64,000 bases of DNA, taken from positions 1,012,001 through 1,076,000 of the forward strand of contig JAUPFP010000037.1 of the NCBI GenBank assembly GCA_036925085.1. The letters are read 5' to 3'. This document shows, in pieces, positions 1 to 12,169 of the stretch. Both the position numbers and the translations under genes were made by a program. This DNA comes from Brachycybe producta (lineage: Eukaryota; Arthropoda; Diplopoda; Playtdesmida; Andrognathidae). Numbering within the stretch: the first letter of the stretch is position 1; each line of letters opens with the position of its first letter. The notes beneath the pieces were generated by a model. It was not told the DNA's origin. It saw nothing but the letters and a program-made list of their open reading frames with translations, and searched no databases.

Positions 1-489
1 ATCTTCTTGATAGAACATGAAATGACACCAATAGTTTCAAATGTATATATTTATATATTTAAAGAAGAAAAACTTCTTCCTAAAAGTAAAAACTGGAAAA
101 GATCTATTAGAACTAAACCACCTATTTTTATACACATGTTATAAAAGTACCTTTTCAGCTTTTTTTCTGAAAAATGTTTACAACTTACTTTCAGTTTCAT
201 GAGAAATTGATAATTTGATATTTTTTTTTTTTCTGAAAATAAAAGTTTAAAATGTCTAACTTTGAACAAAGTGAAATTAACTTTCACCTTGTTCAAAGTT
301 AGACATTACACTAAACTCGCTTCAATTTTTTTTTCTAAGAATTTTTTTTAGTGATTTTTATACATAAAGTAACACAAAATAAAATGCAAACTTTAATAAA
401 AAAAACTTTGAATAAATTTTATTTAATTAAATCTAAAACAATGCGATATAAATCAAATAATCCTCTAAATTCATGAAACCTGTAAAAAT

Positions 490-670
490 TAAAAGAAACT
501 TGAAAGTTTTTTAGAAAGTAGAAGGATAGCTCAGTCACTTAAGATTAGTTTCATGATAATATCTTTTAAAATAAACTTTTTATATTAGTTTTAAAATGAG
601 CAAACTTTAAGCAGACCATTTTTTTTAAAAACTGTTGTCTATAAAAAGTTAATTTTGAAAGGTGTCTTAA
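490..670. repeat. Foldback repeat family, left arm and centre
   Basis: Shows the family's hallmark arm: a TTTTAGAAAGTAGAAGGAT version of the AGAAACTAGAAGGGTAGCT core, TCACTTAAG, the ATATCTTTTAAAATAAACTTTTTAT block and the central AAGCAGACCATTTTTTTT segment. Confidence 0.75.
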
Positions 671-741
671 ATTAACATCTTAAATATATTGGGTAGGGGT
701 GACCATTCTAAGAAAACAACAGACATTTTTTTCATGATTGT

Positions 742-960
742 TGTACACAGACAGTTAGAAATCGGTCAGAACTTCAGTTGGCTCCGCCCTTGTTATGACG
801 ACCGGCAACTTCTAATTGGCTGGTTATGTAGTCTGACGTTGAAAAGGGCGAAGCATGTGACGTCAGACTACATAACCAGCCAATTAGAAGTTGCCGGTCG
901 TCATAACAAGGGCGGAGCCAACTGAAGTTCAGACCGATTTCTAACTGCCTGTGATTGTAC
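742..960. repeat. Near-perfect long palindrome (arms about 90 bp)
   Basis: The left arm starts near 742 and reads into CAGTTGGCTCCGCCCTTG. The right arm (about 862-960) is its reverse complement with only scattered differences. About 20-25 bases (GAAAAGGGCGAAGCATG region) separate the arms. The arms are GC-richer than their surroundings. A single-arm relative with the same GGGCGGAGCCAACTGAAGTT core lies at 58990-59053, so this is a dispersed foldback element and not a local accident. Confidence 0.9.
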
Positions 961-1214
961 AGACTCATATTATTGGTCATTTGTACTTAGGGTGATTCGA
1001 ACAATGGAGTTTTACTTCCAGAGAAGGTTGTGCATAGAGAACGATTCTATTTTGGGAATTTCTAAGGTTTCTATTGAACACCGCATATATTACTAATGAC
1101 TATACTAATTCAACTCAATATTAGGCCTACATTTACATGGAGAATTGTTATAAAATTTTTATACTGTTTTTGAGCTAAATAGTCCCTTTGTCAAAGGCCA
1201 TCTGGATTGCTTGC

Positions 1215-1350
1215 AGAGTAAATTATTCAAATTTAAAATATCAACATGAAAATACTATTAAGTGATTCAGCTATTCCCTGTTCTAGTTTCTAACAAACTT
1301 TCAACTGAAACTGCAGAATAAACATGAGTTCGAAAATCAGCTGTTCGTAA
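1215..1350. repeat. Foldback repeat family, right arm only
   Basis: ATATCAACATGAAAATACTA, AGTGATTCAGCTA and TTCTAGTTTCTAACAAACTT appear in family order, followed by the outer ATCAGCTGTTCGTAAAAC segment. Confidence 0.7.
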
Positions 1351-2239
1351 AACATTTTTTTTTTTAAAAACTACTTTTCATTTCATTTAAAATTATATCT
1401 AGAAAGCTAAAAATATAGATAAAATTATCCTTTTGCAATTTATGAAATCTTCAAGATTAATTATTAATAATCATCATCATCATTTGGCTTTCAATGATTT
1501 CTTATCTATGCATCTGTTATGCATGATTTTGCAATAGAAACACATTCGCATCATTAAATTTCAAAGCAAATATAAATATATTATTATAAATATACATTCT
1601 GTAGAAGAACTTCCCTTTTATGTTTTTTTTAACTAAACAAAAATGAAAATGTTGAAATAGTCATCATATATCATTTACAGTGAGTGGTTTACGCAGAGTA
1701 TTATTAACTTATTGAAATAAAAGAACCTCTTTCTAATTATACTGAAAAAAAAAGAGACAGTAATAATAACAACAAAACTCACTAACTATCAAAAAAGTAA
1801 ATAAATTATAAAAAAAAAGTAACATAAACAAATTTTGGAAGCAACTAGAAGAGCTCATTTACAAGAAGAACAAACTCTGAAAGGAAGATGACAATTTGAT
1901 AGGAAGAGAAACACTATCCATATCAGTCATCATCAAGTTTTGTCTTAAAGGCTTAAGTAAGCCTTTAAGACAAGGTACTGACTTGTTCCCAATTTAGATT
2001 AACTCAGTAAACAAAAAAGTGTGTTTCTGTACAAGAAAACGAACACAAAAAAAATGCAAAAGAACCAAAAAAAATTTACATAAAAATATATACTAAAATA
2101 CAAACTGAAAGAAAGGGTTTTTTTCATTTAAAATTGTATGTATATAGTTGAACAGCTGTTTGTGGAAAATCTTGTATTTCTCGCAGTTTACTTGAATTTT
2201 TTTTTGGGTTCGTTTTAAAATTTTAAGTTTTAAAACTTT

Positions 2240-2475
2240 TAAAGATGGTTTACGAACAGCTGATTTTGTAATTCCGATTTTTCTGTCTTTCAGAAGAACA
2301 AAATTAAGATAAACCAAAACGTGTTTTGGAAACTTAAACTTGACGGTATTTTCCTGTTGATATTTTTCAAAATAAACTTTTTAGAGACAAAAAAATTATA
2401 AAATATCGTCTGCTTAAAGATATCAACATGAAATTACCTCTTTAAGTGATTGAGCTACCTTTCTAGTCTCGTAAT
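2240..2475. repeat. Foldback repeat family copy
   Basis: TTGATATTTTTCAAAATAAA is followed by the central ATCGTCTGCTTAAAG segment, then AGATATCAACATGAAATTAC and AGTGATTGAGCTACC. Confidence 0.7.
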
Positions 2476-2944
2476 TTTGTTTCTGAAACACAGATTAATA
2501 ATCACGAGTAACAAATGTTACTTATGTACATAATATATATTTAAAAATAAATCTTTTATGGAAATTTCAAATTATTTTGCGTTCCTACTTTCTGAAACAC
2601 TCATTGAACTTTGCAACCAAAGCAAAAACTGGCGCCCCCCTGAATATAATCACTCTAGTTATTTCGAACCCCTAATTCTGCACTCTGAACTTAGGGTCCG
2701 ATATAGGTAGGCCTCACTCACCTTGCTCTAGTTACTTAAATGAACCAAGTGTTTTAGAAACTAGAAAAGTAGCTCTACTTTTGTAGTTTCTTTAAAACCC
2801 TTTAAAGTAAGTATTCCAGAGTTAATGCTTAAAAATTTTGCTGTAATAAATTATTAATTTCTGTTATTTCAGAATTGAAAGGGAAGCCAACCTTGAAATT
2901 GGAATAATTCAAATTAATTACAAAATAAATGATAATGATGATAC

Positions 2945-5900
2945 CTTCAGTGGTTACCACTCGAACTCGTACCAAATCGACTTTATTTCCAACTAAGATT
3001 GCGGCTTTCTTGTTGATATTTTTATCTGTCAAAATCACTTGTAAAATATGTTTGGCTGTACGGAAACTGTACCTATCAGCCACTGAGTAGACAATCACGT
3101 AGGCGTCCACGTCGAAACAATCCAACATTGTTTCAACCTACAGAAAATTAAAGAAAAAGTTTAAAAAAATAAAAATTGAGAAAATAAGCAATTTCTTTTT
3201 TTTTTTTTTGGTTGAGTCATAAGAAAAATTGACTCAACATTTTTAAAGCTTACTCATGAATGAGATTTTTTAGCTTAAAAAATACCTTTGATTCACACTT
3301 TGTATGTGCGTGTGTGTGTCGGTTTTTTTTTCTTGTAAATATGTGATTTTATGTGTCACTGTGTCTCTGATACACAAACTGAAGTATCATAAAAATTTTA
3401 ATTCATAAAATCAAACCAACGTTTTACGAAATATTCAAACATAACTTAAGTTTTGGCTGCTGTTTAAGGTTGTGCAAATAACTCTCCAACAATGGTTATT
3501 CTATCTCTGAAAAGCAAAATTAAAAGAAACTAGAAGGGTAACTACTAACTTAATCACTTAAGATGGGGTTTAAAGTACATACTCCTCTCAAACTCTCATT
3601 ATTCTGTCTTTTAGTTGCAAAATGAAGAGGAAATTTGAATGTTTCTCATATTTTTGCTCCTGAAAGACTCACAGAATACTCACAGAATAATCAAGAGTTC
3701 AAAAATTACCTGCTCATTTTCATGTTGACATCTTTCAAAATAAGCTTTTTATTTGAGTTTGCAAATGATCAAATTAAGCAGATAATATTTTTAAATATTT
3801 TGTCTATAAAAAGTTTATTTTGAAACATATGAACATGAAAATACTATTAAGTGATTGAACTACCCTTCTAGTTTCTAAAAAAAACTTTCTAGTTTCTGTT
3901 AATTTTGGTCCTGAAAAAAAGAAAAAGTCAACTGTTCATGAACAGTCTGAAGTTACTTCTAAGTTATTTCATATTTACATCCAAGTTACTTCTAGTTTCT
4001 TAAAAAAATTAATTGTAAAAATCATAATTTAGTAAAAGAAAAAATTAAAACATAAATATATTAAAAAGGAAATTACCGAAACATCGACTGAAGGACTTTC
4101 GAAGAAAGTTAATTGAGCATCATCAGCTCTCTTGCAATTATCTAGAAATCAAACAAATAAACAATTTAATTAAAATGATAACCAATCAAATTAGTTTCAA
4201 AACAAGTTCAATACATTAATTTTCATATTAGATCATTTTAAAATAAATAAAGAGTAACTTGAATGTGTTATAGAAACTAGAAAGGTAGCTCAATCACTTA
4301 AGGGTATTTTCTTGTTGATCTCTTTCTAAAAAAAAGTCTATACTTAAATTTGGATCATTTTCAAATTTATGTAAAAAGTTAATTTTGAAAGGTATCTCAC
4401 ATATAAATATTCTTAAGAGGTTAAGCTACCCTTCTAGTTTCTAAAACACTTTCTAGTTTCTTTGAATTTTGCTATTCTGAAAAGACAGAATAATCAAGAG
4501 TTCGAAAATCAGCTTTTTCATAAACACCTCAGAAACCTACTGAACTTTCTTTTTTTTTTTTTTAAAAAGTGTGACATTTTAGATTTTAACCTTCCAAAGT
4601 TAATGATTTATTAAAGGATTATATATTTTAAAAAATATATTTAGTCAAAACATAGTTGCATAAAGTTGTTTCGTAAAACAAACAAGTCTAAAAACAGAAA
4701 ATTTTCTACAAAAAAAGTGAAATTTACTAAAAAAAAAATAAAAACTGCTTTGATCTTTGGCCAAAAAAAAGGGAAAAGATTTAGTGATTTAAACATAAAT
4801 TTGACGATTTTTCTTCTTTTTTGGATATTTTGTTCAACATGAAAGTGCAAAGATGTGCATTTTTTTATTGTTTTTAAAGGCCAAGTCCATATAAAGAGAG
4901 AGAGAGACAAGAGAGAAAAACCCCAAATGTAAATATAGGGATATGTCTCATGGTGCAATGTTGCATCACATGAATGCAAATCAATGAGTTGCATTATTAA
5001 AGTTTAACAAAAAACAACAAGAACATCATTTAAATTGTTTTGCTATTTTAGTTCATCAAAATTTAAAAAACAAATCTTCAAAACCTAAAATTATGCTTTA
5101 AAAAAATTAGAAAAAAAAAGTAAAATTAAAAAAACTTGGAAGTGTTTTAGAAACTAGAAGGGTAGCTCATTCAAAAGTAATTTAATTGTTGCTATCTTTT
5201 AAAATAAGCTTTATATGTCTGTTTGAAAATGACCCAACTTTTAAGCTGAAAGATAATTGAAAAGATTATTAAATGAACCAGCTACCATTCTAGTTTTTAA
5301 CAAACTTTCAAGTTCTAATTACTGTTGCTTCTAAAATCAGCTGTTTATAAAACAGCTTGAAGCTGTTTTAAACTGTAAACGCATCTTAATTTAAAAAAAA
5401 CTTCGAAAGTGTTTTAGAAACTAGAAGAGTAACTCAATTACTTAAGAGTACCTTCACGTTGATATCTTTTAAAATAAGCTTGTTATGTGAATTTTAAAAT
5501 TACCAAACTTTAAGCAGATTAATTTTTTTTAAAAAAATTTTTATCTATAAAAAGTTTATTTTGAAAGATATCAACGTGAAAATATTAAGTGATTAAGCCA
5601 CCGTTCTAGTTTCCAAAACACTTTTTAATTTAACCTTGTTCTTGACATTAGCTGTTCTTAAAAATATCTTTGAGGCGTTTTAAAGTATTAATAAGTGTTA
5701 ACTCTAAAATTATCGTTATTCTGTAATTTCCGTATTTCAGTAATAAAATTAAGAAGAAAAAAACTTGAAAGTGTTTTAGAAACTAGAAAGGTAGGTAAAT
5801 TATTTAAGAGTGTCTTCATGTTTATATCTTTTAAAATACGTTTTTTGTCAGAATTTCAAAATGAGTTAAATGCTCCAACTTTAAAGCAGACAATATATTT

Positions 5901-6716
5901 TTTTAATTATTGTCGATAAAAAGTTTATTTTGAAAGATATCAACTTGAAAATATTATTAAGTTATTCAGCTACCCTTCTAGTTTCTAACACACTTTTAAT
6001 TTCTCCTTGATTCTCCGCAAATTCAAAAAAAAAACCAACTGTTCATTAAGCATCTTAAATAAAAAGAAACATTGATCCATCATGAAAATTTAAAATAGAA
6101 TAATCATAATTAATAATTAATGAAACTGAAGAAACAACTAACCTCCATAAATATTGCTAACTTTGATACTAATTCGTCCAGCATTGGATGTTTGAAATTG
6201 TTCAGCCAAAGCCGATTTTCCAACTCCAACATCTCCAAGAATAAGAACTCTGTAATTCTCTCCATAACGAAGTGTTTCACGAAATGAACCGGTCAAACAT
6301 CGTTTCGGCCACAATGACAAATTAGCCTCTCCTTTTTCCTCCTCCTCCTCCTCCTCCTTATTATTATTAATGTTTCTCATGATGGACATTGACATTGGTG
6401 TCCGACGACGACGAGTCTCGCGGTGACTTTGAGCTCTGGGCACCGAGGCTGCTCGTTGTGCCAATGATTGTGACATTCTAGAACCACGACGAAGAATGTG
6501 ATGGTCATCTAAAGATGTCTCAGATGAAGCCTTTTCAGTGACATATACTTTGTTGCTGTTGTCCTGATGACTTTGTCGTCTTTCGGACAATGACATCTTC
6601 TTCTTTTTGCCACTACTACTCATTGTACCACGGACACTGTTCGTGTGTCTTCTGGGTAATGTCACTTTAACTACAACTTCATCGCCGTTTTCAGTTGTGA
6701 TGATGTCTTTAGACAT
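2945..6716 (-). CDS. RGK-family (Rad/Gem/Kir-like) small GTPase, 3' part outside window
   Basis: Three exons on the minus strand keep one frame: 6716-6143, 4141-4077 and 3137-2945. The next donor (GTATCA after 2945) points to more exons left of the window. Exon 1 encodes a basic, Ser/Arg-rich N-terminal extension of about 150 residues, typical of RGK proteins, then the P-loop LGDVGVGKSAL near residues 158-168. Exon 2 covers the switch region and has FESPSVD where ordinary Ras proteins have DTAGQ; RGK proteins are known to lack that motif. Exon 3 carries DAYVIVYSVADRYSF and the guanine-specificity motif GNKVDLV. RGK proteins inhibit voltage-gated calcium channels and affect the cytoskeleton; whether this one does is inference. 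The missing end should hold the ETSA-like motif and the basic calmodulin/lipid-binding tail. I chose ATG 6716 because translation upstream of it is only tandem repeat. Which vertebrate RGK member is closest cannot be decided. Confidence 0.82.
3505..3960. repeat. Foldback repeat family, composite copy in RGK intron 2
   Basis: Outer motifs (TTCTGTCTTTTAGTTGCAAA), a GACATCTTTCAAAATAAGCT left arm and an AAGTGATTGAACTACCCTTC right arm lie around a short AT-rich centre. A left-arm fragment abuts at the left. Confidence 0.7.
4255..4535. repeat. Foldback repeat family copy in RGK intron 1
   Basis: GTTATAGAAACTAGAAAGGT on the left and TACCCTTCTAGTTTCTAAAA on the right, mirrored around AAATTTGGATCATTTTCAAA. 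Confidence 0.8.
5130..5375. repeat. Foldback repeat family copy in RGK intron 1
   Basis: Left arm GTGTTTTAGAAACTAGAAGG, right arm ending in ATCAGCTGTTTATAAAACAG; immediately followed by another copy. Confidence 0.8.
5395..5690. repeat. Foldback repeat family copy in RGK intron 1
   Basis: Well-preserved arms: TTGATATCTTTTAAAATAAG on the left mirrors TTTATTTTGAAAGATATCAA on the right. Confidence 0.85.
5735..6060. repeat. Foldback repeat family copy in RGK intron 1
   Basis: Third copy in a row. GTTTTAGAAACTAGAAAGGT on the left and CTACCCTTCTAGTTTCTAAC on the right flank the central GCAGACAATATATTTTTT segment. Confidence 0.85.
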
Positions 6717-6743
6717 ACTGCTGACAAAGTTACAAAAAAAAAA

Positions 6744-6910
6744 GTATCTGGACACTTGATGCAAAAAAGTCTACCTGGACACTTGATGCAAAAAAAAAGT
6801 CGATTTTGGCACTTGATGCAAAAAAAAAGTCTACCTGGACACTTGATACAAAAAAAATCTAGTCTGGAAACTTGATGCAAAAAAGTCTATCTGGACACTT
6901 AATGCAAGCA
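6744..6910. repeat. Tandem repeat (about 28-30 bp unit, about 6 copies) just upstream of the RGK start codon
   Basis: The core GGACACTTGATGCAAAAAA recurs about six times with small changes. The array ends about 28 bases 5' of the presumed ATG at 6716, so it lies in the 5' UTR or core promoter. Its phase on the minus strand leaves an open frame of Cys-rich repeats that runs into the gene in one reading; I treat that as chance. Confidence 0.85.
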
Positions 6911-7976
6911 AAAAAAAGTTCAAAACTTCTTTTGATCCAATAAAGTCTTTTAAACCTCACACAAAATGTATTAAAAATTGCAAAAATGTTCCAAAGTGAT
7001 TCTTCCCAACTTTGCAAGTCTTTGCAAAACTTTGCAAGTCTTTGAAGAATATAGAATATACTTGATGACTTATCTTGCTGTAGTTGTTTAGCGTGAGCAT
7101 ATGTGTGTGTTCTTTCTCTAAGATTTCTTTCAGAGACTGATGATATATTCAAAGCTTGAAGCTTCTATTTAACATGTTTGTTCTATATGTGTATGTGTTG
7201 TCACTCAAATTTCGTGGTATACACATTGAGAGAGAAAAAAAAATCTTGTCTTTGATGTCATTGGCATTTCCTAGTTCTCAACACACGAACAACTAGAATT
7301 GGTGTAAATAAACATCATGAGGAAAAAGGGGGGAGAGGAGGGGAGGGAGGTACTATAAAAAGTGTGGTGTGATGTAGAGAGGAGTGGTTTAGGTTGGTTG
7401 GTTTAGTTTGGTTGGTTAGTTGCTTGTATGATGATGATGATGATGATCAAGATCTTTGTAATCTTTATAAAAAGCAGCGCCAAGCAGACTGTGGACATGC
7501 TTCACAGCCAATAAGACATTAGATGGAAAAACCGAGAAAGAGAAAAACTTAGAATCATGCGTTTGTTTCTTAATTCTTCTTATTACATGTACCGTATAAG
7601 ATTACGTGCCAATAGAAAGTAATCTTATATACATGTACAGCATAGCTCAGAACCAATGTCCCCTGTCTAGCATCAAGAGTACAAACTGTCTCAAAAACGT
7701 ATACACACATAAACTGTGTTCAGATTGCATCCAGAATTGAATACTGCATTAGTAAATGTGGCATTCAAGCTGTATTGAAGCCACTACTGTGTCCAGACGA
7801 CCACTTTCAATCTAGTTTTCAGGATATGTTAGTAATTAGAGAGATATTGGTGAAAATAAATCTCACATATTGTATATTCCTGTTCTACACCATATTAAAT
7901 TTGAGTTTTTCTTGGTTTTTAACTGAAGCGCCTTAACTCATTTTGTTTGCAAAGCATGATGGGTATGTGCACTTAG
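6906..7976. other. RGK upstream region, no gene seen
   Basis: About 1 kb 5' of the RGK gene holds homopolymer and G-rich runs, a TGA trinucleotide run near 7430-7450 and no supported coding sequence. It could contain the promoter and a 5' UTR exon; I see no clear core promoter motif. Confidence 0.4.
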
Positions 7977-8122
7977 CAGTGGAGAAGCTAGGTTTGTTTG
8001 CACCCTCCCCCCCCCCCCCGGCTTCGCTCTCTGCTGCTTAAAACATTGCACCCCCAAAATGCGCCTCCAAACCTCCTGCGCCCCTCCTTCTCCGGGGCTG
8101 GAGGTCTCCAGCTACGCCCCTG
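7977..8122. mobile_element. 146-bp hAT-type MITE with perfect 8-bp target duplication
   Basis: The termini are imperfect inverted repeats (CAGTGGAGAAGCTAGG and the complement of CTCCAGCTACGCCCCTG). Identical 8-bp direct repeats GCACTTAG lie at 7969-7976 and 8123-8130. An 8-bp duplication and a CAGNGG-type terminus fit the hAT superfamily. No transposase is present, so it is non-autonomous. A poly-C run lies inside. Confidence 0.85.
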
Positions 8123-8340
8123 GCACTTAGCTTAACCCAGTACTGAATTAGTCTGAATATACCTCAGGTGGTGGACTTGCTATTCAATGGATTGAATACT
8201 GGATTGGTGTGTCTTTAAACATTATAGATTAGCGGGGTATTCAATACCGACGTGCCAGTATGAACACAGCATTTGGTTGTTAATAACTGCCATGTTTATT
8301 CTCTTAAATTTAATTTAATACTTAAATTTCATTTGAATTT

Positions 8341-8460
8341 GATTTGAAAAATTACTCTGCAAGCAGCCATAAAGGCCTATGACAGAGGGACAAGAGTCCA
8401 AGTGCAGCACAGAAAATGCATTGTCAAAACCAGAAAATATAAAACCCCATTGATATAAAC
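8341..8460. repeat. Dispersed repeat (also at 17450-17520 and 51787-51915)
   Basis: AAAAATTACTCTGCAAGCAG, GGCCTATGACAGAGGGACAA and TGCATTGTCAAAACC recur at the two other places with a few changes. Function unknown; probably a mobile-element fragment. Short open frames over it are chance. Confidence 0.7.
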
Positions 8461-8714
8461 CCAACAACAATTTCAATATTTTTTTAATGCTGCAAATATA
8501 TGCATTGTCAAAGTAAGTAGTGTAAATGTTACAATAAAGATTAGATATAAAAGCATTGCATGTTTCGTGTTTAAATGATGCAATTATCACAAATGTTCAA
8601 AATGTGATCCATTTTCATTGAGGCACTGCCTGCCATACAATGCAGGTAAGAATCAGGTGATCTTGCCATTTATAAAATTATGGCAAAAAATTATCGAAGA
8701 GAGCTCCTGAGGCT

Positions 8715-8880
8715 CAATAGACTCACAAAGCCTGTCAAGCCCATTAGGACAACCAGACCCACGAAACCCCACAAAGATGACGAGGCCCACAAATTGGATC
8801 ATGGTCCATAGCTCATGGTGTTTTCTTCATAAAATTACCAAACCCAACTCCATGATTTTTATGTAGGTCTCTTGCTTTAT
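8715..8880. repeat. Copy of a dispersed element carrying a CCCACxAGGCCCAC-type minisatellite
   Basis: A short run of AAGCCCATTAGGACAACCAG-like units is followed by a TGTAGGTCTCT-like end shared with 12835-13105, 13300-13490 and, less clearly, 37140-37250. Confidence 0.55.
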
Positions 8881-9789
8881 AGTTTGTACTATATTTGAAC
8901 CAATGTTCCTGATAATAAAAAGAAAACTTCCGTGATATGATACCTACACCACCACATATTCACATAAAACCAGTCTTTCTTTCTTTTAAAATAATATTAA
9001 CTACATGTATGATATACTTTCTTAAAAGTAAAATTTAAGAAGTCTCTGTTTTAAAAGTTATCTTCATAACAAAACACAAAAAAAGCTTTAAACATTTTTC
9101 ACGTTAATAGTTTACTTACACAGAGTAAGTAAAAATACGTTTTTGAAGCTATTTTTACCGTTGCTCGTTCTCTTTTTTTTTTTGATGCATTTAATAAGGA
9201 AGTTGGAACCAATTTCTTATTCTGTAATTGCAAAAACAATCTATAATAAGTTTTTTAAAAAAGCATCATTTGAAGTTATATATATATTTATAAATGTCAA
9301 CCAAGGCGACACCCAATAAAAATTTGGCCACCAAAAAAAATTGTCGCAAAACTGTCATAATAATAATGTACCTTGTCATTGAAGTGTCTCATAATCTTGT
9401 ACAGACTATCCATCCATCTTTCGTCATTAAAGCAATTGAGTTTTATATGTCAAGGATCAAACAAACGTCATTCGAATATTCTACAAGGAAATAATATATA
9501 CAGCTCAATGTTTTATAAAAAAAAAAAGTAAAACTTTGGAGGATTTCACTTTAAAAAATTGGTAAAAATTTTCATTTTTAACATTGGATGCGTTCAGTTT
9601 TGAAGCGATTTTGAAGCACCTTTAAAAAGCTTGCAAAGAATGATGATAACTTCATATTTAAAACATGCTAGATGTTTGATGAAGTTTTTGACATGAAAGG
9701 TGTCTCATACTTAAGATAATTGAGCATCTTCAAACGCGCTTAGTGATATAGTGATATAGTGATGTTCTTAGCTTTTTATTAGCAGCTTT

Positions 9790-10160
9790 AAAACAAGTGA
9801 TTAGAAACTAGAAAAGTAAAAATAAATGAAATGCGTTGATGATTTTATGAACATATTTTCAAAATAAAATTTTTGAAAAAAAAATATTAAGAAATAATTA
9901 AAAGTGTTTTAGTAACTAGAAGAGTAACTGAATCAGTTATAATTTTATAATCGTTTCAATGTAAAAAGTTTATAAAAATTAAAAATAGATAATTTTTTTT
10001 TCTTTCGTCTTTTTGGAACAACTTCAAATGAAAAACGAAAACCCATAATTTAAAGTTGTCATAAAAAGTTTATTTTTTTAAGATAACAGCATGAAAACCT
10101 CTTTTAAGTGATTCATTTTACTCTTCTAGTTTCTAAAAAATGTGAATTTCTTCTTAAGAT
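9790..10160. repeat. Foldback repeat family, divergent copy
   Basis: AGTGTTTTAGTAACTAGAAG on the left and TACTCTTCTAGTTTCTAAAA on the right, in the usual mirrored order, with decayed centres. Confidence 0.6.
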
Positions 10161-10194
10161 GTTTTATGACCTGCTGATTTTTCGAAATTTCGTT

Positions 10195-10700
10195 AAAGCA
10201 ATACTAAAGAAAAATTGAAAGCGTGTTAGAAACTAGAACAGTAACTGAAGCACATAATAGTATTTTCAAGTTGATATCTTTCAAAATAAAATTTTTATAG
10301 ACAAATTAAAAAAAAATGCTTAAACTTGGGTCATTTTCAAAACTTACACAAAAAGCTTATTTTGAAAAATATCAACGTGAAAATTCTCTTAAGTTATTGA
10401 GTTACTCTTCTAGTTTGTATAAAACATTCAAGTTTTTCTTCAGTTTGCACCTTGAAAGACAGAATAACCAAGAGTTCGAGATTCGTTTACGTTTAGGTGA
10501 TTTTCAAATATATCTTTCAAAATAAACTTTTTATAGTAAAAAAAGAAATTATAAATTATTCCCTATTTAAAATTGGATCATTTTAAAACTAACATAAGAA
10601 GGTTATTTTAAAAGACATCAACATGAGTTTTCATGGATATCTACCCTTCTAGTTTCTAAAAACATTTTCAAGTAGTTTTTTGTAAAAGGTATAAGTATTT
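10195..10700. repeat. Foldback repeat family, two overlapping copies
   Basis: The first copy runs to about 10525 (left arm TTGATATCTTTCAAAATAAA). A second, shorter one follows and ends with TACCCTTCTAGTTTCTAAAA. Confidence 0.75.
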
Positions 10701-11638
10701 CGAGGGGCGTTTACACTTTAAAACTAGTTTGCACTGCTTTTGTAACACAGAAACTAAAAAGTTAAAAAAAAAGTTCTCTTCTCTTAAATAAAAATTCATT
10801 AAAATTAATTATGCAAAACGTTTAAGAATTGACGCAATAAGATGAAACAATTCGTAGAAATACTTGAAATAAATTTCAAGTTCAATAACAAAGCAACTGT
10901 TAAGATAATAAATCATAAAAAAAGAGGGAAGAAGAAAAAAAAATGACAAAATGTAATTTATTTAAAAAGAAAAAAATCCACCTAATCTTTAGAAGAAGAA
11001 GAAAAAAAAAACTGCTAAAAAGTCATAAAAGATTTTTTCTAAGATGTGTAATATAATGTGACTTTGAAAGAAGTAAAAAGTAGATGAGACAGAAATAGTT
11101 TTAAACAGTAGAAAACTCCAAACTACTACTACTACTGGGTTAGTTGTATTTTTCGTCACCATATATTATATTGAATTCCGCGAAAAACTAAAAGTCCAGT
11201 TAAAAATCTCTCTCTTTCTAAACAGCAACAAAAAAAATTCTCTTTCTTCCCCTTCAAACCACATTTTCATTGGTTTTTTTTAGTATTTCTTCTAAGAATT
11301 ACCAATGATGAATGGTATTCAAACTCAGTATAATAGTAAGAAGGTGAAATATATACACGTGTTTTTCTATAGAAATAAAAAAAAATATATAAATAACTTC
11401 AACACTCCCATTAATTTCAGCCTAATTTCCAGTGAAGACAGAATCTGTCTACAGTTCACGTTAGGTTAGTCACATTATAACTTGGAAGACATAGCAAAAT
11501 GAAAAAATACTAAAAACTGCAAATAAAAGTTTAATATGAAAAAAGATGTGTAATGCAGTGAAGCCTACAAACAAAAGCTCCCCCCCCCCCTTTTTATCAC
11601 GAAATGTGGTTTCTGTATAATTTTAAAAGTGATTATTA

Positions 11639-11955
11639 CTAGGACTCAGATTTTTAAGGCAATATCAAGTAAATGTTTCTCAATTTGTGACCACAAGTTT
11701 TAATTGTAAAATAATCATCATCATTAGAGCAATTTTAATTATGCTTTTTCTAATCAAAAAGGGCTGGTTAGAGGCTCGATGTCTGGTTGATGTCTGTTGT
11801 CAACTACAGTTCTAGCCTCTAAACAGTGTTTTTGATTAAAAATGACATATTTGTTGGTTTCATATAAACGGGTTTGTTAGTTCACACTTGGCCCTTGAGC
11901 CACAGATTGAGAAACATTTGCTTAATTTTTTTGCATAATAATTCGAGCCCTAGTG
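11639..11955. mobile_element. 317-bp hAT-like MITE (family A), 8-bp target duplication
   Basis: The termini CTAGGACTC and GAGCCCTAG are inverted. The direct repeat GATTATTA lies at 11631-11638 and 11956-11963. Internal sequence (TATGCTTTTTCTAATCAAAA, GGTTAGAGGCT) is shared with 43596-44010 and 44485-45036, so this is a real family. No coding capacity. Confidence 0.8.
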
Positions 11956-12169
11956 GATTATTAGTCCTTTTTCAAGAAAAGCTAAAAATGATTGAATGTA
12001 TGTCAAAACTAGACTAGTAAATGAATGAAATAAAGACATGTTTAATTGTGGAAATTTGAATTTAATTTGACTACTTATGACCAAATTCGAAAAATAAGCA
12101 TTTACAAATTATATAGATAACATAAATTAGCAATTCTACTTTTTAACATGCTTTTAATTTAAGAAAATT

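Larger units (their letters stand above)
1..2940. other. Gene-free left end (3' intron or flank of the RGK gene)
   Basis: AT-rich DNA with homopolymer runs, the palindrome at 742-960 and pieces of the foldback repeat family near 490-670, 1215-1350 and 2240-2475. I searched the minus strand for the remaining RGK exons and recognised none, so they probably lie left of the window. Confidence 0.6.

Noticed and set aside
490-6060. CRISPR-like array
   Set aside because: The repeats are long, mirrored, irregularly spaced and occur in introns of a eukaryotic genome.
6671-6880. Upstream Cys-rich extension of the RGK protein
   Set aside because: It translates the tandem repeat before the ATG; unit pattern and A-runs argue for UTR.
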